From NCBI GenBank assembly GCA_016712275.1, contig JADJRI010000051.1, positions 1 to 19,770 of the forward strand: DNA of 19,770 nt. Reading direction: 5' to 3'. The position numbers and the translations under genes were made by a program. Of this stretch, positions 1-7,820 are shown one piece after another. The notes under the pieces are model-generated. The model searched no databases and had not been told where the DNA came from. It saw only the letters and a program-made list of their open reading frames with translations. Origin of the DNA: Planctomycetota bacterium (lineage in GTDB: Bacteria; Planctomycetota; Phycisphaerae; UBA1845; UTPLA1). Each line of letters begins with the position of its first letter. Position 1 is the first letter of the stretch.

Positions 1-95
1 CGACGCGGGTTCATCCACGACCACCACACCAGTGGAACCAACACCAGCGCGGCCGGCAGTACCCAGGGATAAGCGAACATCTCGCCGATTTTCAT
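1..95 (-). CDS. VWA/BatA-like protein, N-terminus only (partial)
   Basis: An ATG at 95 opens a frame that runs off the left edge, giving 31 complete codons. It overlaps the stop of the upstream gene by four bases (ATGA), so the two are probably translationally coupled. The peptide begins MKIGEMFAYPWVLPAALV and continues as one hydrophobic segment ending in WWSW. BatA/BatB aerotolerance proteins start this way: a short leader and a membrane helix ahead of the von Willebrand A domain. The VWA domain itself lies outside the window, so the name rests on the N-terminal helix and on the BatD-like neighbour. Any small inner-membrane protein would also fit. Confidence 0.5.
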   Translation of the reverse strand, partial: MKIGEMFAYPWVLPAALVLVPLVWWSWMNPR

Positions 96-1185
96 GCGGC
101 CACCTCTTCCAGATCGCCGGTCCTTTCCCGCGCTGCGGCCAATTCCGCTTCCGTCGGAACGGTTTGCATGATGAATTCACGCGCGGATCGTCCGACCCAT
201 TCGATCTCTTCGCGATCGGGAATCTGGCGGGCATATTTCACGGGGTCGCATGCCGAGGTGAATTGCTGCAACATCGCCTTGTGGGGCGCGCTCAAAGCAA
301 ACGAATCCTGCAACATGTGCAGGAATTCCTCGCTGGTCTGCTCGCCGGCCATGACTTCAAATCGCAATTCGATGTATCGCCGCAGCAATCCGTTCACGCG
401 ATAGTAATACTCCTGAATCATTCCGCGCTCGATCAGCCGTTCCTCTGACAAACGATCCAACTCGCGCAATGCCCAGATATGGGGGGGCAAGGCCGGCTCC
501 GCATGCGTCGCGCTGTCCGCCGAGGCCCGCTTTCGCATCCAGCGGACGAACATGGCGGCAGCCGTTACGAAGAGCAACGTCCCGGCAGCCCAGATCAACA
601 GTTTATATTCAAATGGAATCGGAACCGACATGGGTCCCTTAAGGTCCGCCAGCGAACCCTTTACATAAATCTGAATCGGCTCGGTCGTCAGCTCGTCGCG
701 ATACACTTCGTTCGATCCATCGGCTTTTGGTCTTCCATCTTCAAATGAAAATGTCAGCGCCGGAATCGTCGCGTCGCCGGGAATCACGCCTCGAGCACAT
801 ACTCCCATTCGGCGCAGTTTGTGTATTGCGGGCAATCCGGCGTGAGTTCACTTGTGCTTTTGACTTCGAAGTCGCCGAGCACGCCTTCGATCTTGGCCAC
901 ACCCGCCTGTACGCCTTGTTCCACCTCCACATGAACCGTGAGTTTTACCGGTTCGGCCATGAGGACTTCGTCGCGGTCGGCCGTGATCGTTACGCGCATC
1001 GGCCCTTTCTCGGCTGTTCGGGTGATGGGTTTCGCGGCGATCGGCCGGGATGTCGGTTGCGATGTCGCGGAATCTTGAGTTGGTTCGCAGCCCAAGCCCG
1101 CGACGACGCCGACCATCAGCAGGGCGATGGCGAATACCCGGTGAACGGGTGAACCGATCCTGTGCATCCAAAAAATTCGTGTCAT
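92..1185 (-). CDS. BatD-like (oxygen-tolerance family) membrane protein, frameshifted
   Basis: Two overlapping frames make one gene. The 5' frame (1185 to 784) has a signal or lipoprotein-like leader ending VAGLGC, then a beta-rich segment. The 3' frame (to 92) continues with an IPALTFSFED stretch, a membrane helix (LLIWAAGTLLFV region) followed by RWMRKR, and a helical cytoplasmic tail rich in Glu and Arg. Order and content fit BatD-like proteins of bat operons: periplasmic Ig-like part, one membrane helix, cytoplasmic tail. The switch lies near 785-795, where GAG GCG TGA should read GAG GCn GTG ATT; one base is missing. Repaired length is about 364 residues. An in-frame ATG at 1167 is an alternative start. 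Function in aerotolerance or envelope stress is inferred from the family. Confidence 0.6.
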
Positions 1186-1379
1186 TGTGGGACCACTTCA
1201 ACAGCGTCGATGTCGCGATTTTTCCGCGAGCCGGGCAATATAAACGAAAGTGCCGCGCTATGGGATCATGACGAGCCAAGCGGGCCTTTCCGGTCAATAT
1301 TCCTCCTTTCGACCGTTCTCACTGCCCGCTGACCGAGGTGGGCCCATCGTGTAACATACCTGCGGAGGATTTTGTGCCC

Positions 1380-2165
1380 ATGCCCCAATTTGTCCAAATG
1401 GCCGTGGCCCAGGGTATTGCGGCCATCAGCATCAATCGCCCGGAGCTTCACAACGCCTTTAACGAAGTCGTGATTGCCGAGCTGACCGAGGCCATGAATT
1501 CCGCGAGCCAGTCGCAGGATGTTCGTGTCGTTGTTTTGCGCGGCGAAGGGAAAAGCTTCTGCGCCGGGGCGGATGTGAACTGGATGAAGCGGATGATCGA
1601 CTATTCCTATGAGGAGAATGTCGCCGACGCTACCGCCATGGCCGACATGCTGGCCGCGATTCGAAAGTGTCAGAAGCCCGTCATCGCCCGCGTCCATGGC
1701 GCTGCGATCGGCGGGGGCGTCGGCCTGACCGCCGCCTGCGATATGGCCGTCGCCGTGAAGTCCGCCCTCTTTTGCCTCAGCGAAGTGAAACTCGGTATTT
1801 TGCCGGCGGTCATTTCGCCGTATGTGATGGAGAAGATGGGACCGGGTCCGATGCGCCGCTACGCCCTCACCGCGGAGAAATTCGATGCTGCCGAAGCGCA
1901 TCGCCTCGGCCTTGTTTCGCACGTTGTTGAGGACGAAGCCCAGCTTGATGCGTGGATCGCGGCCACTGCCAAGGCGATCATGGACAACGGCCCGGAAGCC
2001 CTCGCCGCGTGCAAGCGCGTGCTGGCCGATGTGCAGGAGCAGCAGACGTCGGCGGGAAAACAGCAACTGACCGTCGAGCGGATCTCCAAGCAGCGTGTCA
2101 CGCCCGAAGGTCAGGATGGTCTCAAGAGCTTTCTCGAAAAGCGGAAGCCGAACTGGATTCAATAG
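1380..2165 (+). CDS. liuC: Enoyl-CoA hydratase/isomerase, methylglutaconyl-CoA hydratase-like
   Basis: A crotonase-fold protein of 261 residues, the usual family length. The CoA-binding and oxyanion segments are visible: HNAF (24-27), FCAGADVNWM (60-69) and AAIGGGVGLTAACD (108-121). Glu135 in SEVKLGI matches the second catalytic Glu of crotonases, while the first Glu (GGGxEL) is Gly here, as I recall for bacterial LiuC-type members. The C-terminal GLKSFLEKRKPNW is also typical of methylglutaconyl-CoA hydratases, which hydrate 3-methylglutaconyl-CoA in leucine breakdown. GGAGG at 1364-1368 precedes GTG 1374 by 5 nt and ATG 1380 by 11 nt; I chose ATG, but GTG 1374 is equally possible. The acyl-CoA carboxylase subunit at 2934 supports a leucine or short acyl-CoA catabolic role. 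Exact substrate is not proven. Confidence 0.82.
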   Translation: MPQFVQMAVAQGIAAISINRPELHNAFNEVVIAELTEAMNSASQSQDVRVVVLRGEGKSFCAGADVNWMKRMIDYSYEENVADATAMADMLAAIRKCQKPVIARVHGAAIGGGVGLTAACDMAVAVKSALFCLSEVKLGILPAVISPYVMEKMGPGPMRRYALTAEKFDAAEAHRLGLVSHVVEDEAQLDAWIAATAKAIMDNGPEALAACKRVLADVQEQQTSAGKQQLTVERISKQRVTPEGQDGLKSFLEKRKPNWIQ

Positions 2166-2241
2166 TTCTAAGGAAAGCGGGCACATCACACCTCACATAT
2201 TGTAGAATGTAGTCGGGCGTCAGTTGTGCTGAGTGAGGATC

Positions 2242-2862
2242 ATGGAATCTCGCTGGATATCCTTCATCAATCGGCTCAGTGCGGAGGGTGCACAGCGGGC
2301 TGCGGTGCTCTTTCGCATTCTCGAATCCCTTTATCGCCATCCTCCGCGGGCTTACCACAATCTTGACCATGTTCGAAATCTGCTCCAAGTTTTCGATGCC
2401 CTTAAGGCCGAAGCCCAAAATCCGGAGGCGGTCGAATTCGCCATTTGGATGCACGATTGCATTTATGTCCCCGGCCGATCGGACAATGAAGAATTGAGCG
2501 CGGATGCCGCGTGTGTTTTTCTGTCGTCGCTGAATTGCAATGAGAGCTTCAAGTGCGCGGTTCGAGACAATGTTCTGGCCACCAAGCATGACAAGCCCGG
2601 CGCCAATCGGGACGCCTGCCTGACCGCAGACATCGACCTCTCGGTGCTTGCCATCCCACCCAAGGATTACCGGGAAAACAGCGGCAAGATTCGCACGGAA
2701 TTCAGCCACGTTGATGATTCAACTTTCGATGCCGGGCGACGCGAGTTCATTGAGACGTTTCTCGGAAAGTCTTCGATCTATCAGACGAATCGCTGCCGGG
2801 CAATGTACGAATCGAAGGCCCGTGCCAATCTGGTTGAAGAGCGAGGCACTCTATCGACATAG
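2242..2862 (+). CDS. Predicted metal-dependent HD-superfamily phosphohydrolase (COG4339 type)
   Basis: A 206-residue protein. Metal-ligand motifs of the HD superfamily are visible: YHNLDHV about residue 37, then FAIWMHDCIY about residues 70-79, followed by the acidic DNEELSADAA stretch. This layout (YHNxxH, then HDxxY) is that of the small soluble COG4339 group, sometimes misnamed after a receptor subunit in databases. Substrate is unknown. A GTG at 2233 would add three residues, but GAGG lies at 2235-2238 just before ATG 2242, so I prefer the ATG. The gene sits 76 bp after the hydratase and 71 bp before the biotin carboxylase on the same strand, so co-transcription is plausible, but nothing ties it to leucine catabolism. 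Confidence 0.7.
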   Translation: MESRWISFINRLSAEGAQRAAVLFRILESLYRHPPRAYHNLDHVRNLLQVFDALKAEAQNPEAVEFAIWMHDCIYVPGRSDNEELSADAACVFLSSLNCNESFKCAVRDNVLATKHDKPGANRDACLTADIDLSVLAIPPKDYRENSGKIRTEFSHVDDSTFDAGRREFIETFLGKSSIYQTNRCRAMYESKARANLVEERGTLST

Positions 2863-2933
2863 GAATTACGGATTCGGGCGTTGAGTGCATTCGTCCAGTT
2901 GAAAAACAAGCCAATCCACGCGAAACTCCCCTT

Positions 2934-4436
2934 ATGTTCAAGAAAATCCTAATCGCCAATCGCGGCGAAATTGCCATTCGAATCGCCCAGACCGTTCAGG
3001 AAATGGGCATCACGGCTGTTGCGGTCTACAGCGACCCCGACCGCGGCGCTCTGCACGTTGCCGCCGCCGATGAGGCCTACGCCCTCGAAGGCTCAACGTC
3101 CGCGGAGAGCTACCTGCGCATCGACAAGATCATCGACATCGCCAAGAAGCACGGCGTCGACGCCATCCACCCCGGCTTCGGCTTCCTCTCTGAAAATGAG
3201 GATTTCGCCCAGGCCTGCGCCGACGCGCGCATCACCTTCATCGGTCCCACGCCCGATGTCATCCGCGACATGGGCGACAAAATCATCGCCAAGGAAAAGT
3301 TCGTGGCTGCCGGCGTGCCGGTTGTTCCCGGATGGTCGGGTGACGCGAATGCGACACCGGAGGAGATCCGGAAAGTCGCCGCCTCCATCGGCTACCCCGT
3401 GCTCATCAAGGCGGCGGCCGGCGGCGGGGGAAAGGGCATGCGGGTGGTTAAGAGTGAAGCCGACCTGCAGACGGCCCTCGAATCCGCCCGTCGCGAGGCC
3501 AACGCCGCCTTTGGTGATGCCCGCGTCTTCATCGAAAAATACATCACCAACCCGCGTCACATCGAATTCCAGATTTTCGGCGACACTCACGGGCATGTCG
3601 TTCATCTTTTCGAGCGCGAATGCAGCATTCAGCGGCGGCACCAGAAAATCATCGAGGAATCCCCCTCACCCGCGCTCTCGCCGGATCTTCGCGCCAAGAT
3701 GGGCGAAGCCGCCGTGCGAGCCGCCAAAGCCATCGGTTACGTCAACGCCGGCACGGTCGAGTTTATTCTCGACCCTTCCGGCGCGTTCTATTTTCTCGAA
3801 GTCAACACCCGCCTGCAGGTCGAGCACCCCGTGACCGAAATGGTCGTCCAGCACGATCTCGTCCGGGCGCAGATCGGCGTCGCCTCCGGCGGCAAACTCA
3901 CCTTCGAACAGGATCAGCTTCGTCAGACCGGCCATGCCTTCGAGTGCCGCATTTACGCCGAAGATGCCGCGAGAAATTTCATGCCGTCCACCGGCCGCAT
4001 TGAGCGATACGCGGCGCCGGTCGGCCCGGGCATTCGCGTCGATTCGGGCATTCGCGCCGGCTCCGACGTGACAGTCCATTATGATCCGATGCTCGCGAAG
4101 TTGATCACCCATGCCCGCACGCGCGATGCGGCCAACGACCGCATGGCTTGGGCCCTGCGGCGATATGCCATTCTCGGGGTCACGACCAACATTGAGTTTC
4201 TCCATCGCGTCATGACGCACCCGGCGCACCGCGCCGGCAAGCTGCACACCCACTTCCTTGAAGAGCACGCCGAATCGCTTCGTGCCGAAGTTGCGGCACC
4301 TCCCGCCGCGGCCCTTGCCGCCGCCATGTTTGCATTGCGCAGCTCTCCGGGCAAAGTTTCCGGCGCGGCGCGCATGCATGCCGATTCGCAGCATGCCGGC
4401 CCATGGCTGACAGCGGGCGCGTGGCGCGCTTTTTAG
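2934..4436 (+). CDS. Biotin carboxylase subunit of an acyl-CoA carboxylase, no biotin-carrier domain
   Basis: A 500-residue protein with all landmarks of biotin carboxylase: IANRGEIAIRI at the start, IHPGFGFLSEN, the ATP-grasp glycine loop AAAGGGGKGMRVV (about 160-172), FERECSIQRRHQKIIEE, and FLEVNTRLQVEHPVTE holding the catalytic arginine. It catalyses ATP-dependent carboxylation of biotin. Next to a LiuC-like hydratase it could be the alpha subunit of methylcrotonyl-CoA or a related carboxylase. Those alpha subunits normally continue into a BT domain and a C-terminal biotinyl domain with an MKM motif. Here the protein ends at GPWLTAGAWRAF, just where the BT domain would begin, and no biotinyl domain is encoded before the convergent gene at 4558. 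A separate carrier protein is expected elsewhere. No clear ribosome site precedes the ATG. Confidence 0.9.
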   Translation: MFKKILIANRGEIAIRIAQTVQEMGITAVAVYSDPDRGALHVAAADEAYALEGSTSAESYLRIDKIIDIAKKHGVDAIHPGFGFLSENEDFAQACADARITFIGPTPDVIRDMGDKIIAKEKFVAAGVPVVPGWSGDANATPEEIRKVAASIGYPVLIKAAAGGGGKGMRVVKSEADLQTALESARREANAAFGDARVFIEKYITNPRHIEFQIFGDTHGHVVHLFERECSIQRRHQKIIEESPSPALSPDLRAKMGEAAVRAAKAIGYVNAGTVEFILDPSGAFYFLEVNTRLQVEHPVTEMVVQHDLVRAQIGVASGGKLTFEQDQLRQTGHAFECRIYAEDAARNFMPSTGRIERYAAPVGPGIRVDSGIRAGSDVTVHYDPMLAKLITHARTRDAANDRMAWALRRYAILGVTTNIEFLHRVMTHPAHRAGKLHTHFLEEHAESLRAEVAAPPAAALAAAMFALRSSPGKVSGAARMHADSQHAGPWLTAGAWRAF

Positions 4437-4470
4437 AACAATTCTCGCTTGACATGAGCCACTTCGCGTT

Positions 4471-4494
4471 CGCCCTGCCCTTTGGGACCGGGCG
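4471..4494. terminator. Hairpin between convergent genes, possible terminator
   Basis: CGCCC at 4471-4475 pairs with GGGCG at 4490-4494, and an inner CCC/GGG pair closes a TTT loop. It lies between the ends of the biotin carboxylase and the pseudopilin-like gene. No T-run follows, so it is a weak candidate. Confidence 0.3.
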
Positions 4495-4557
4495 AAACGG
4501 GCAATTTAGTTCTGAGATATTCTGGGCGGCCGGTTCAGAGATGCGTGAAATTGGAAA

Positions 4558-5455
4558 TCAGAGACCCGACGAGGTGTAGGGCTCGGGCCACAGGTCGTAT
4601 CCGCGGTCGCGGCTGAAGCGGGTGTCGATGAATCGATAATCGGCGTGGCCATCGAGAAATGAGACGGAATACCGGCTGAAACGCCGATGCCAGCCGAACC
4701 CGAGTTCCTGCGTGCAGCTCTGCCCCGCGCTGCCGTCGGCCGGTCTTGCATCCTGCATGCGCGCGTTCATGGGGCCTTCCATGTTGATGATGAATTCGGA
4801 AGCGGCGCCGCCCACTTTCAAACGCAAAAGCTCCCGCCCGGCGCTGCTCATTTTGGGAAGGTCCCGGTAGATGGTCACTTTGTTCAGCCAGGGTTGTGAC
4901 GTCAGCCAGTTCCAGTTGATCGCATAACTGTTACCGTTGAGCGACCAGGTCGGAGCGTTGTCCGATCGCACGGGGACGGCGCAGGGATCGTCGGGAAACG
5001 ATGTGACAGTGAAGCTGTCGGATGGACACATGTAGGTTTGCACGGGTCCTTCGCACATCATCGGAGCGAGATACCGGTTATAGGGTCGGTCGTTCGTTTG
5101 TATCTTGCGAACGTCACTTTCACCCCAGGACCGGATGGATTCGTTCCACGCGGAATCCGCCATAGACATATTCGGAAACGCGATCGATATCCGCGCCGCC
5201 GAAATTAAAGCCCAAATGCCAGGGTTGGGTGGGTTGACCTTCGTCTTCCATGTACATGTAGGATGACCGGCCGATCTCGCGAAGGTTTGAAAGGCATCTT
5301 GCGACGTTTGCGGCTTCACGTGCGGCGGACAGGGATGGAACAAGAATGGCCAGCACGATGGCTGAAATAGCCAACACCACCAGCAACTCGAGCAAAGAGA
5401 ATGCTCGAATTCTGAGTGATGTTCTCAAGCCTGGCTCACTTGGGCCAGTACGCAT
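4558..5455 (-). CDS. Prepilin-type (type II pseudopilin-like) protein with C-terminal DGH motif, frameshifted
   Basis: After a short basic leader from ATG 5455 comes a class III prepilin signature: cleavage expected before FSLLELLVVLAISAIV, with Glu at mature position 5 and a long hydrophobic helix. Planctomycetes encode many such proteins, exported by type II secretion or pilus machinery. The second half carries RPYNRYLAPMMC, a CPSD segment and, near the end, VSFLDGHADYRF, resembling the DGH tail of planctomycete pseudopilin-like proteins. The frame breaks at a run of four G on the minus strand (CCCC at 5123-5126 on the plus strand): removing one G joins HPVLG to ESDVRK. Repaired length is about 298 residues. 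In-frame ATGs further upstream (up to 5668) would put a long hydrophilic leader before the prepilin site, so I prefer 5455. Confidence 0.72.
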
Positions 5456-5507
5456 GGTTCGCGTATCCCTTTTTTCCCGACAAACGACAGAAGTGGCAAC
5501 CATTTGG

Positions 5508-5513
5508 ATTATA
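5508..5513 (-). promoter_or_regulatory. Perfect -10 box upstream of the pseudopilin-like gene
   Basis: TATAAT is read on the minus strand about 53 bp upstream of ATG 5455. The best -35 at 18-bp spacing is TGGAAT (5532-5537), a poor match, so this is a partial promoter call. Confidence 0.35.
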
Positions 5514-5712
5514 TCAAAGTCTTTGCGGCGTATTCCAGCAATTTGCGTACTTTTCGCAGCCTTGCATTTTAGATTCTGAGTTTCAATCACCGCACAAGAA
5601 GCGGCTTTCAGCATTGCGGCCGGATTTAGTGCCGGCCGATGCGAATGCCATTCATTCGAGAATTTCATGTAGCCAAACGTCTTAAATCTTGCACAATGGC
5701 CGATTCCGGCGG

Positions 5713-6195
5713 ATGGCGGTTATTCTGGAGCAGGGCTTTGAAACTGGCACGGCCGAAGTCTGTGAATTGGAGGTCCGCATTAGAATTACGGATACGCTTG
5801 AGATTTGGCGTGCCCACCGCCGATTCGACCGGCCGGTTTCATTTAGGAAATCAACCGTGATTCCCGACGCCGAATTTGTTTCCGAGCCCGTGACCCCCGA
5901 TTTTGCGGCCGCCGACACATGCGCGATGGCACGCGGATTGGCCGGTCTGCCCCCCGGATTCACGTGGCGGGATCAGCATTATCAAATTGTCGAGGTTCTC
6001 GAAGACTGGAAGCGCAGCGATGTGGAGGGCGGGCGCCCCGGTGGTGAACGCTACTATCACCGTCATTACTATCGCATTCGCGTCGATACAAACCAAACCA
6101 TGACGCTTTACTTTGTTCGCCGCCCCAAAGTCGGCGAATCGGCGAAGAAGCGGTGGTGGCTCTATTCAATCGATGGCGCACCGGATACGCGTTGA
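5713..6195 (+). CDS. DUF6504-like protein of unknown function
   Basis: A 160-residue soluble protein. The C-terminal two thirds contains FVSEPV, then a GLPPGFTWRDQHYQIVEVLEDW segment, RYYHRHYYRIRVD, and a closing YFVRR...WWLYSIDG. Aromatic beta strands of this sort, with Tyr/His/Arg-rich turns, remind me of DUF6504 family proteins, but the assignment is from memory of the pattern only. No catalytic motif is recognisable and no signal peptide or membrane segment is seen. ATG 5713 was chosen over TTG 5689; neither has a convincing ribosome site. It is divergent from the pseudopilin-like gene and no function can be taken from context. Confidence 0.5.
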   Translation: MAVILEQGFETGTAEVCELEVRIRITDTLEIWRAHRRFDRPVSFRKSTVIPDAEFVSEPVTPDFAAADTCAMARGLAGLPPGFTWRDQHYQIVEVLEDWKRSDVEGGRPGGERYYHRHYYRIRVDTNQTMTLYFVRRPKVGESAKKRWWLYSIDGAPDTR

Positions 6196-6487
6196 ACAAT
6201 TCGCATGTGATGCGCGTCTGGCGCGCTTGTCGCCGGAAGAATTCCCGATTCGATCGACTTTCGGCGTCAACACTCGTGCCGGGGCGCAATCCTTAACAAA
6301 AATCAAACAATTTTTTGACCGTTCAAGTCGTGGCCGTGCAAGGACATCCGTCAATCCGGAACCGTCTGCGAAGAAGATTCCGTCCGACAAGTCGCGATTC
6401 GTGTTCTATCTTGAATGCGAGCGATACTTTGAGAGTGTCGATTGAGCGACACCGCATCGGATCGCATCGCATTTGGGAGGTCATGTC

Positions 6488-6874
6488 ATGAGAGTATTCA
6501 AGTACATCTGGCGACTGCTGGTGGATTTCGATGCCCGGCTGCGGCGGCGATTCGAGCGAACGGCCGTGCGGCTGCTCCACGATCACCTTAAGAATGGGAC
6601 GATCGAAGTGGAACAGCAGATCAAGGTGTTGCATGGTTATTGCGAACTGAAGAAGCAAAACATCGCCGAATTGAAGACGCTGGTCGATTTATTTCAGGCC
6701 GATGCCCAATGTGCGGCCAAGAGGCCCAGGAAATTAGCAAAGGGGCAGGCGCGAGCGCATTTGGCGGAAGTGATTGAAAATGTTTATGGCGAAGATGCAT
6801 TGGTGAAACCCGTGCCGCGGAACGGCGCGCCGGAACTGCAGCCCGGCGAATCGGATAGCGTGGCGGTTTCTTGA
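6488..6874 (+). CDS. Small helical protein, unknown function
   Basis: A 128-residue protein that I do not recognise. GGAGG at 6476-6480 sits 7 nt before ATG 6488, which fixes the start. The first 25 residues are basic-amphipathic (VFKYIWRLLVDFDARLRRRF), the middle (about 30-75) is a continuous Glu/Lys/Leu-rich helix that could form a coiled coil, and the tail is Pro/Gly-rich and probably disordered. There are no cysteine pairs, enzyme motifs or clear membrane segments. It is followed by a strong hairpin and then the M50 peptidase gene on the same strand, so a shared transcript is possible but unproven. Confidence 0.6.
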   Translation: MRVFKYIWRLLVDFDARLRRRFERTAVRLLHDHLKNGTIEVEQQIKVLHGYCELKKQNIAELKTLVDLFQADAQCAAKRPRKLAKGQARAHLAEVIENVYGEDALVKPVPRNGAPELQPGESDSVAVS

Positions 6875-6906
6875 CACAACGCCGATCCCCTCTAGTCTTA
6901 CCGCGT

Positions 6907-6931
6907 CGCCGGAGGAATTTCGCCTCCGGCG
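6907..6931. terminator. Perfect 9-bp stem hairpin between two plus-strand genes
   Basis: CGCCGGAGG (6907-6915) and CCTCCGGCG (6923-6931) are exact inverted repeats around a 7-nt loop. No U-tract follows, so it may be a Rho-dependent end, an mRNA stabiliser or a translation-control stem upstream of the M50 gene. The first arm contains a GGAGG that the stem would hide. Confidence 0.4.
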
Positions 6932-6954
6932 GCGCGCGGGAGCTGTCGACGTTT

Positions 6955-7662
6955 ATGTGCATACTTGCGAGCATACAATTCACGCCCTTGCTGTTCGCGG
7001 CCGTGCTCTGCTGGTTGCTTTGTGTTTGTGTTCATGAATTCGCCCACGCCCTCGTCGCCTACTGGGGCGGCGACCGGTCGGTTCGCGAGAAGGGCTATCT
7101 GTCGCTTGACCCGACAAAATTCATCGATCCGATCTTCAGCCTGCTTGTTCCGGCCATCATTCTCATGATGGGCGGGATACCGCTTCCGGGTGGATCGGTT
7201 CGAATCGACCGCGCCGCACTCAAGAGCCGCAATTGGGCGGTCGGCATGAGCGCGGCCGGGCCAATCAGCAATTTCGTTCTCTTTCTGCTTTTTGCGCTGC
7301 CCCTGCATCCCGCGCTGGGCATCGTCGATCGTTTCGCGGACGGCCAGCCGACCTGGGTCTATTTTTGCGGGGCGATGGCCACGCTTAATTTTATCGGTAC
7401 GCTTTTTAATCTCATTCCCTGTCCGCCGCTCGATGGCTACCACATGATCGAGCACAAGCTGCCTTGGGAATTGCAAAACGCGCTGCGCCAACCGCAGGCG
7501 CGTTGGGCTTGTTTGCGCTGCTCTTTTCTGATTTTCATGAGTGTCGATCAGGCGATGTATCCGTTTTTGTGGATGCTTGTGAAAGTGTGCTCTGCCCTGG
7601 GATTGCCGGTCGATTTGCTGATCAGCGGCTATAGTGTGGTTTTGTTTAACCAGTCGCCCTAG
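6955..7662 (+). CDS. M50 family (site-2 protease type) membrane zinc metallopeptidase
   Basis: A 235-residue polytopic membrane protein. The zinc motif HEFAH lies at residues 27-31 at the end of the first membrane helix, and the second motif, NLIPCPPLDG, supplies the third zinc ligand (Asp), as in rhomboid-like small S2P homologues (COG1994 type). Hydrophobic segments surround both motifs, so the active site is intramembrane, as in the family. Substrate is unknown; members cleave anti-sigma factors or other membrane proteins, and many have no known target. A TTG at 6871 would overlap the previous stop, but it adds a basic, Arg-rich leader that does not look native, so I chose ATG 6955. The ribosome site is weak (GGGAG about 13 nt upstream). 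No PDZ or CBS domain is fused. Confidence 0.82.
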   Translation: MCILASIQFTPLLFAAVLCWLLCVCVHEFAHALVAYWGGDRSVREKGYLSLDPTKFIDPIFSLLVPAIILMMGGIPLPGGSVRIDRAALKSRNWAVGMSAAGPISNFVLFLLFALPLHPALGIVDRFADGQPTWVYFCGAMATLNFIGTLFNLIPCPPLDGYHMIEHKLPWELQNALRQPQARWACLRCSFLIFMSVDQAMYPFLWMLVKVCSALGLPVDLLISGYSVVLFNQSP

Positions 7663-7779
7663 GTGGAGATTCGACGCCTGATTTATTCGAATCGCTGTGC
7701 ATCTTGTGGCTGCAAAGGGTTCGGGCTGATTCGAATTTGGCGGGTGGGTTCGGAATTGTAAGGAAGGCTTAGAATTGCG

Positions 7780-7800
7780 GGGTGGGCGCGCGGCCCACCC
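7780..7800. promoter_or_regulatory. GC-rich 8-bp hairpin just upstream of trpS
   Basis: GGGTGGGC (7780-7787) and GCCCACCC (7793-7800) form a perfect stem with a 5-nt loop. A TAGAAT box (7770-7775) lies immediately before it, which would place the hairpin at the very 5' end of a trpS message. It could instead be the terminator of the M50 gene or a dispersed REP-like palindrome. Confidence 0.4.
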
Positions 7801-7820
7801 TATTCGCGAATGGAGTTTCG

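Noticed and set aside
3093..4394. Long minus-strand frames opposite the biotin carboxylase gene
   Set aside because: They are antisense shadows of a well-conserved GC-rich gene.
4437..4557. Missing BT/biotinyl domain hidden by a frameshift after the biotin carboxylase
   Set aside because: Reading the other frames after the T5 run gives no BT-like or MKM sequence, and only about 120 bp remain before the convergent gene.
6113..6445. A 110-codon plus-strand frame after the DUF6504-like gene
   Set aside because: It overlaps the end of that gene by 83 bp in another frame, has no ribosome site and no recognisable pattern.
7663..7820. T-box riboswitch before trpS
   Set aside because: No T-box consensus or specifier stem is visible; there is only a short GC hairpin.
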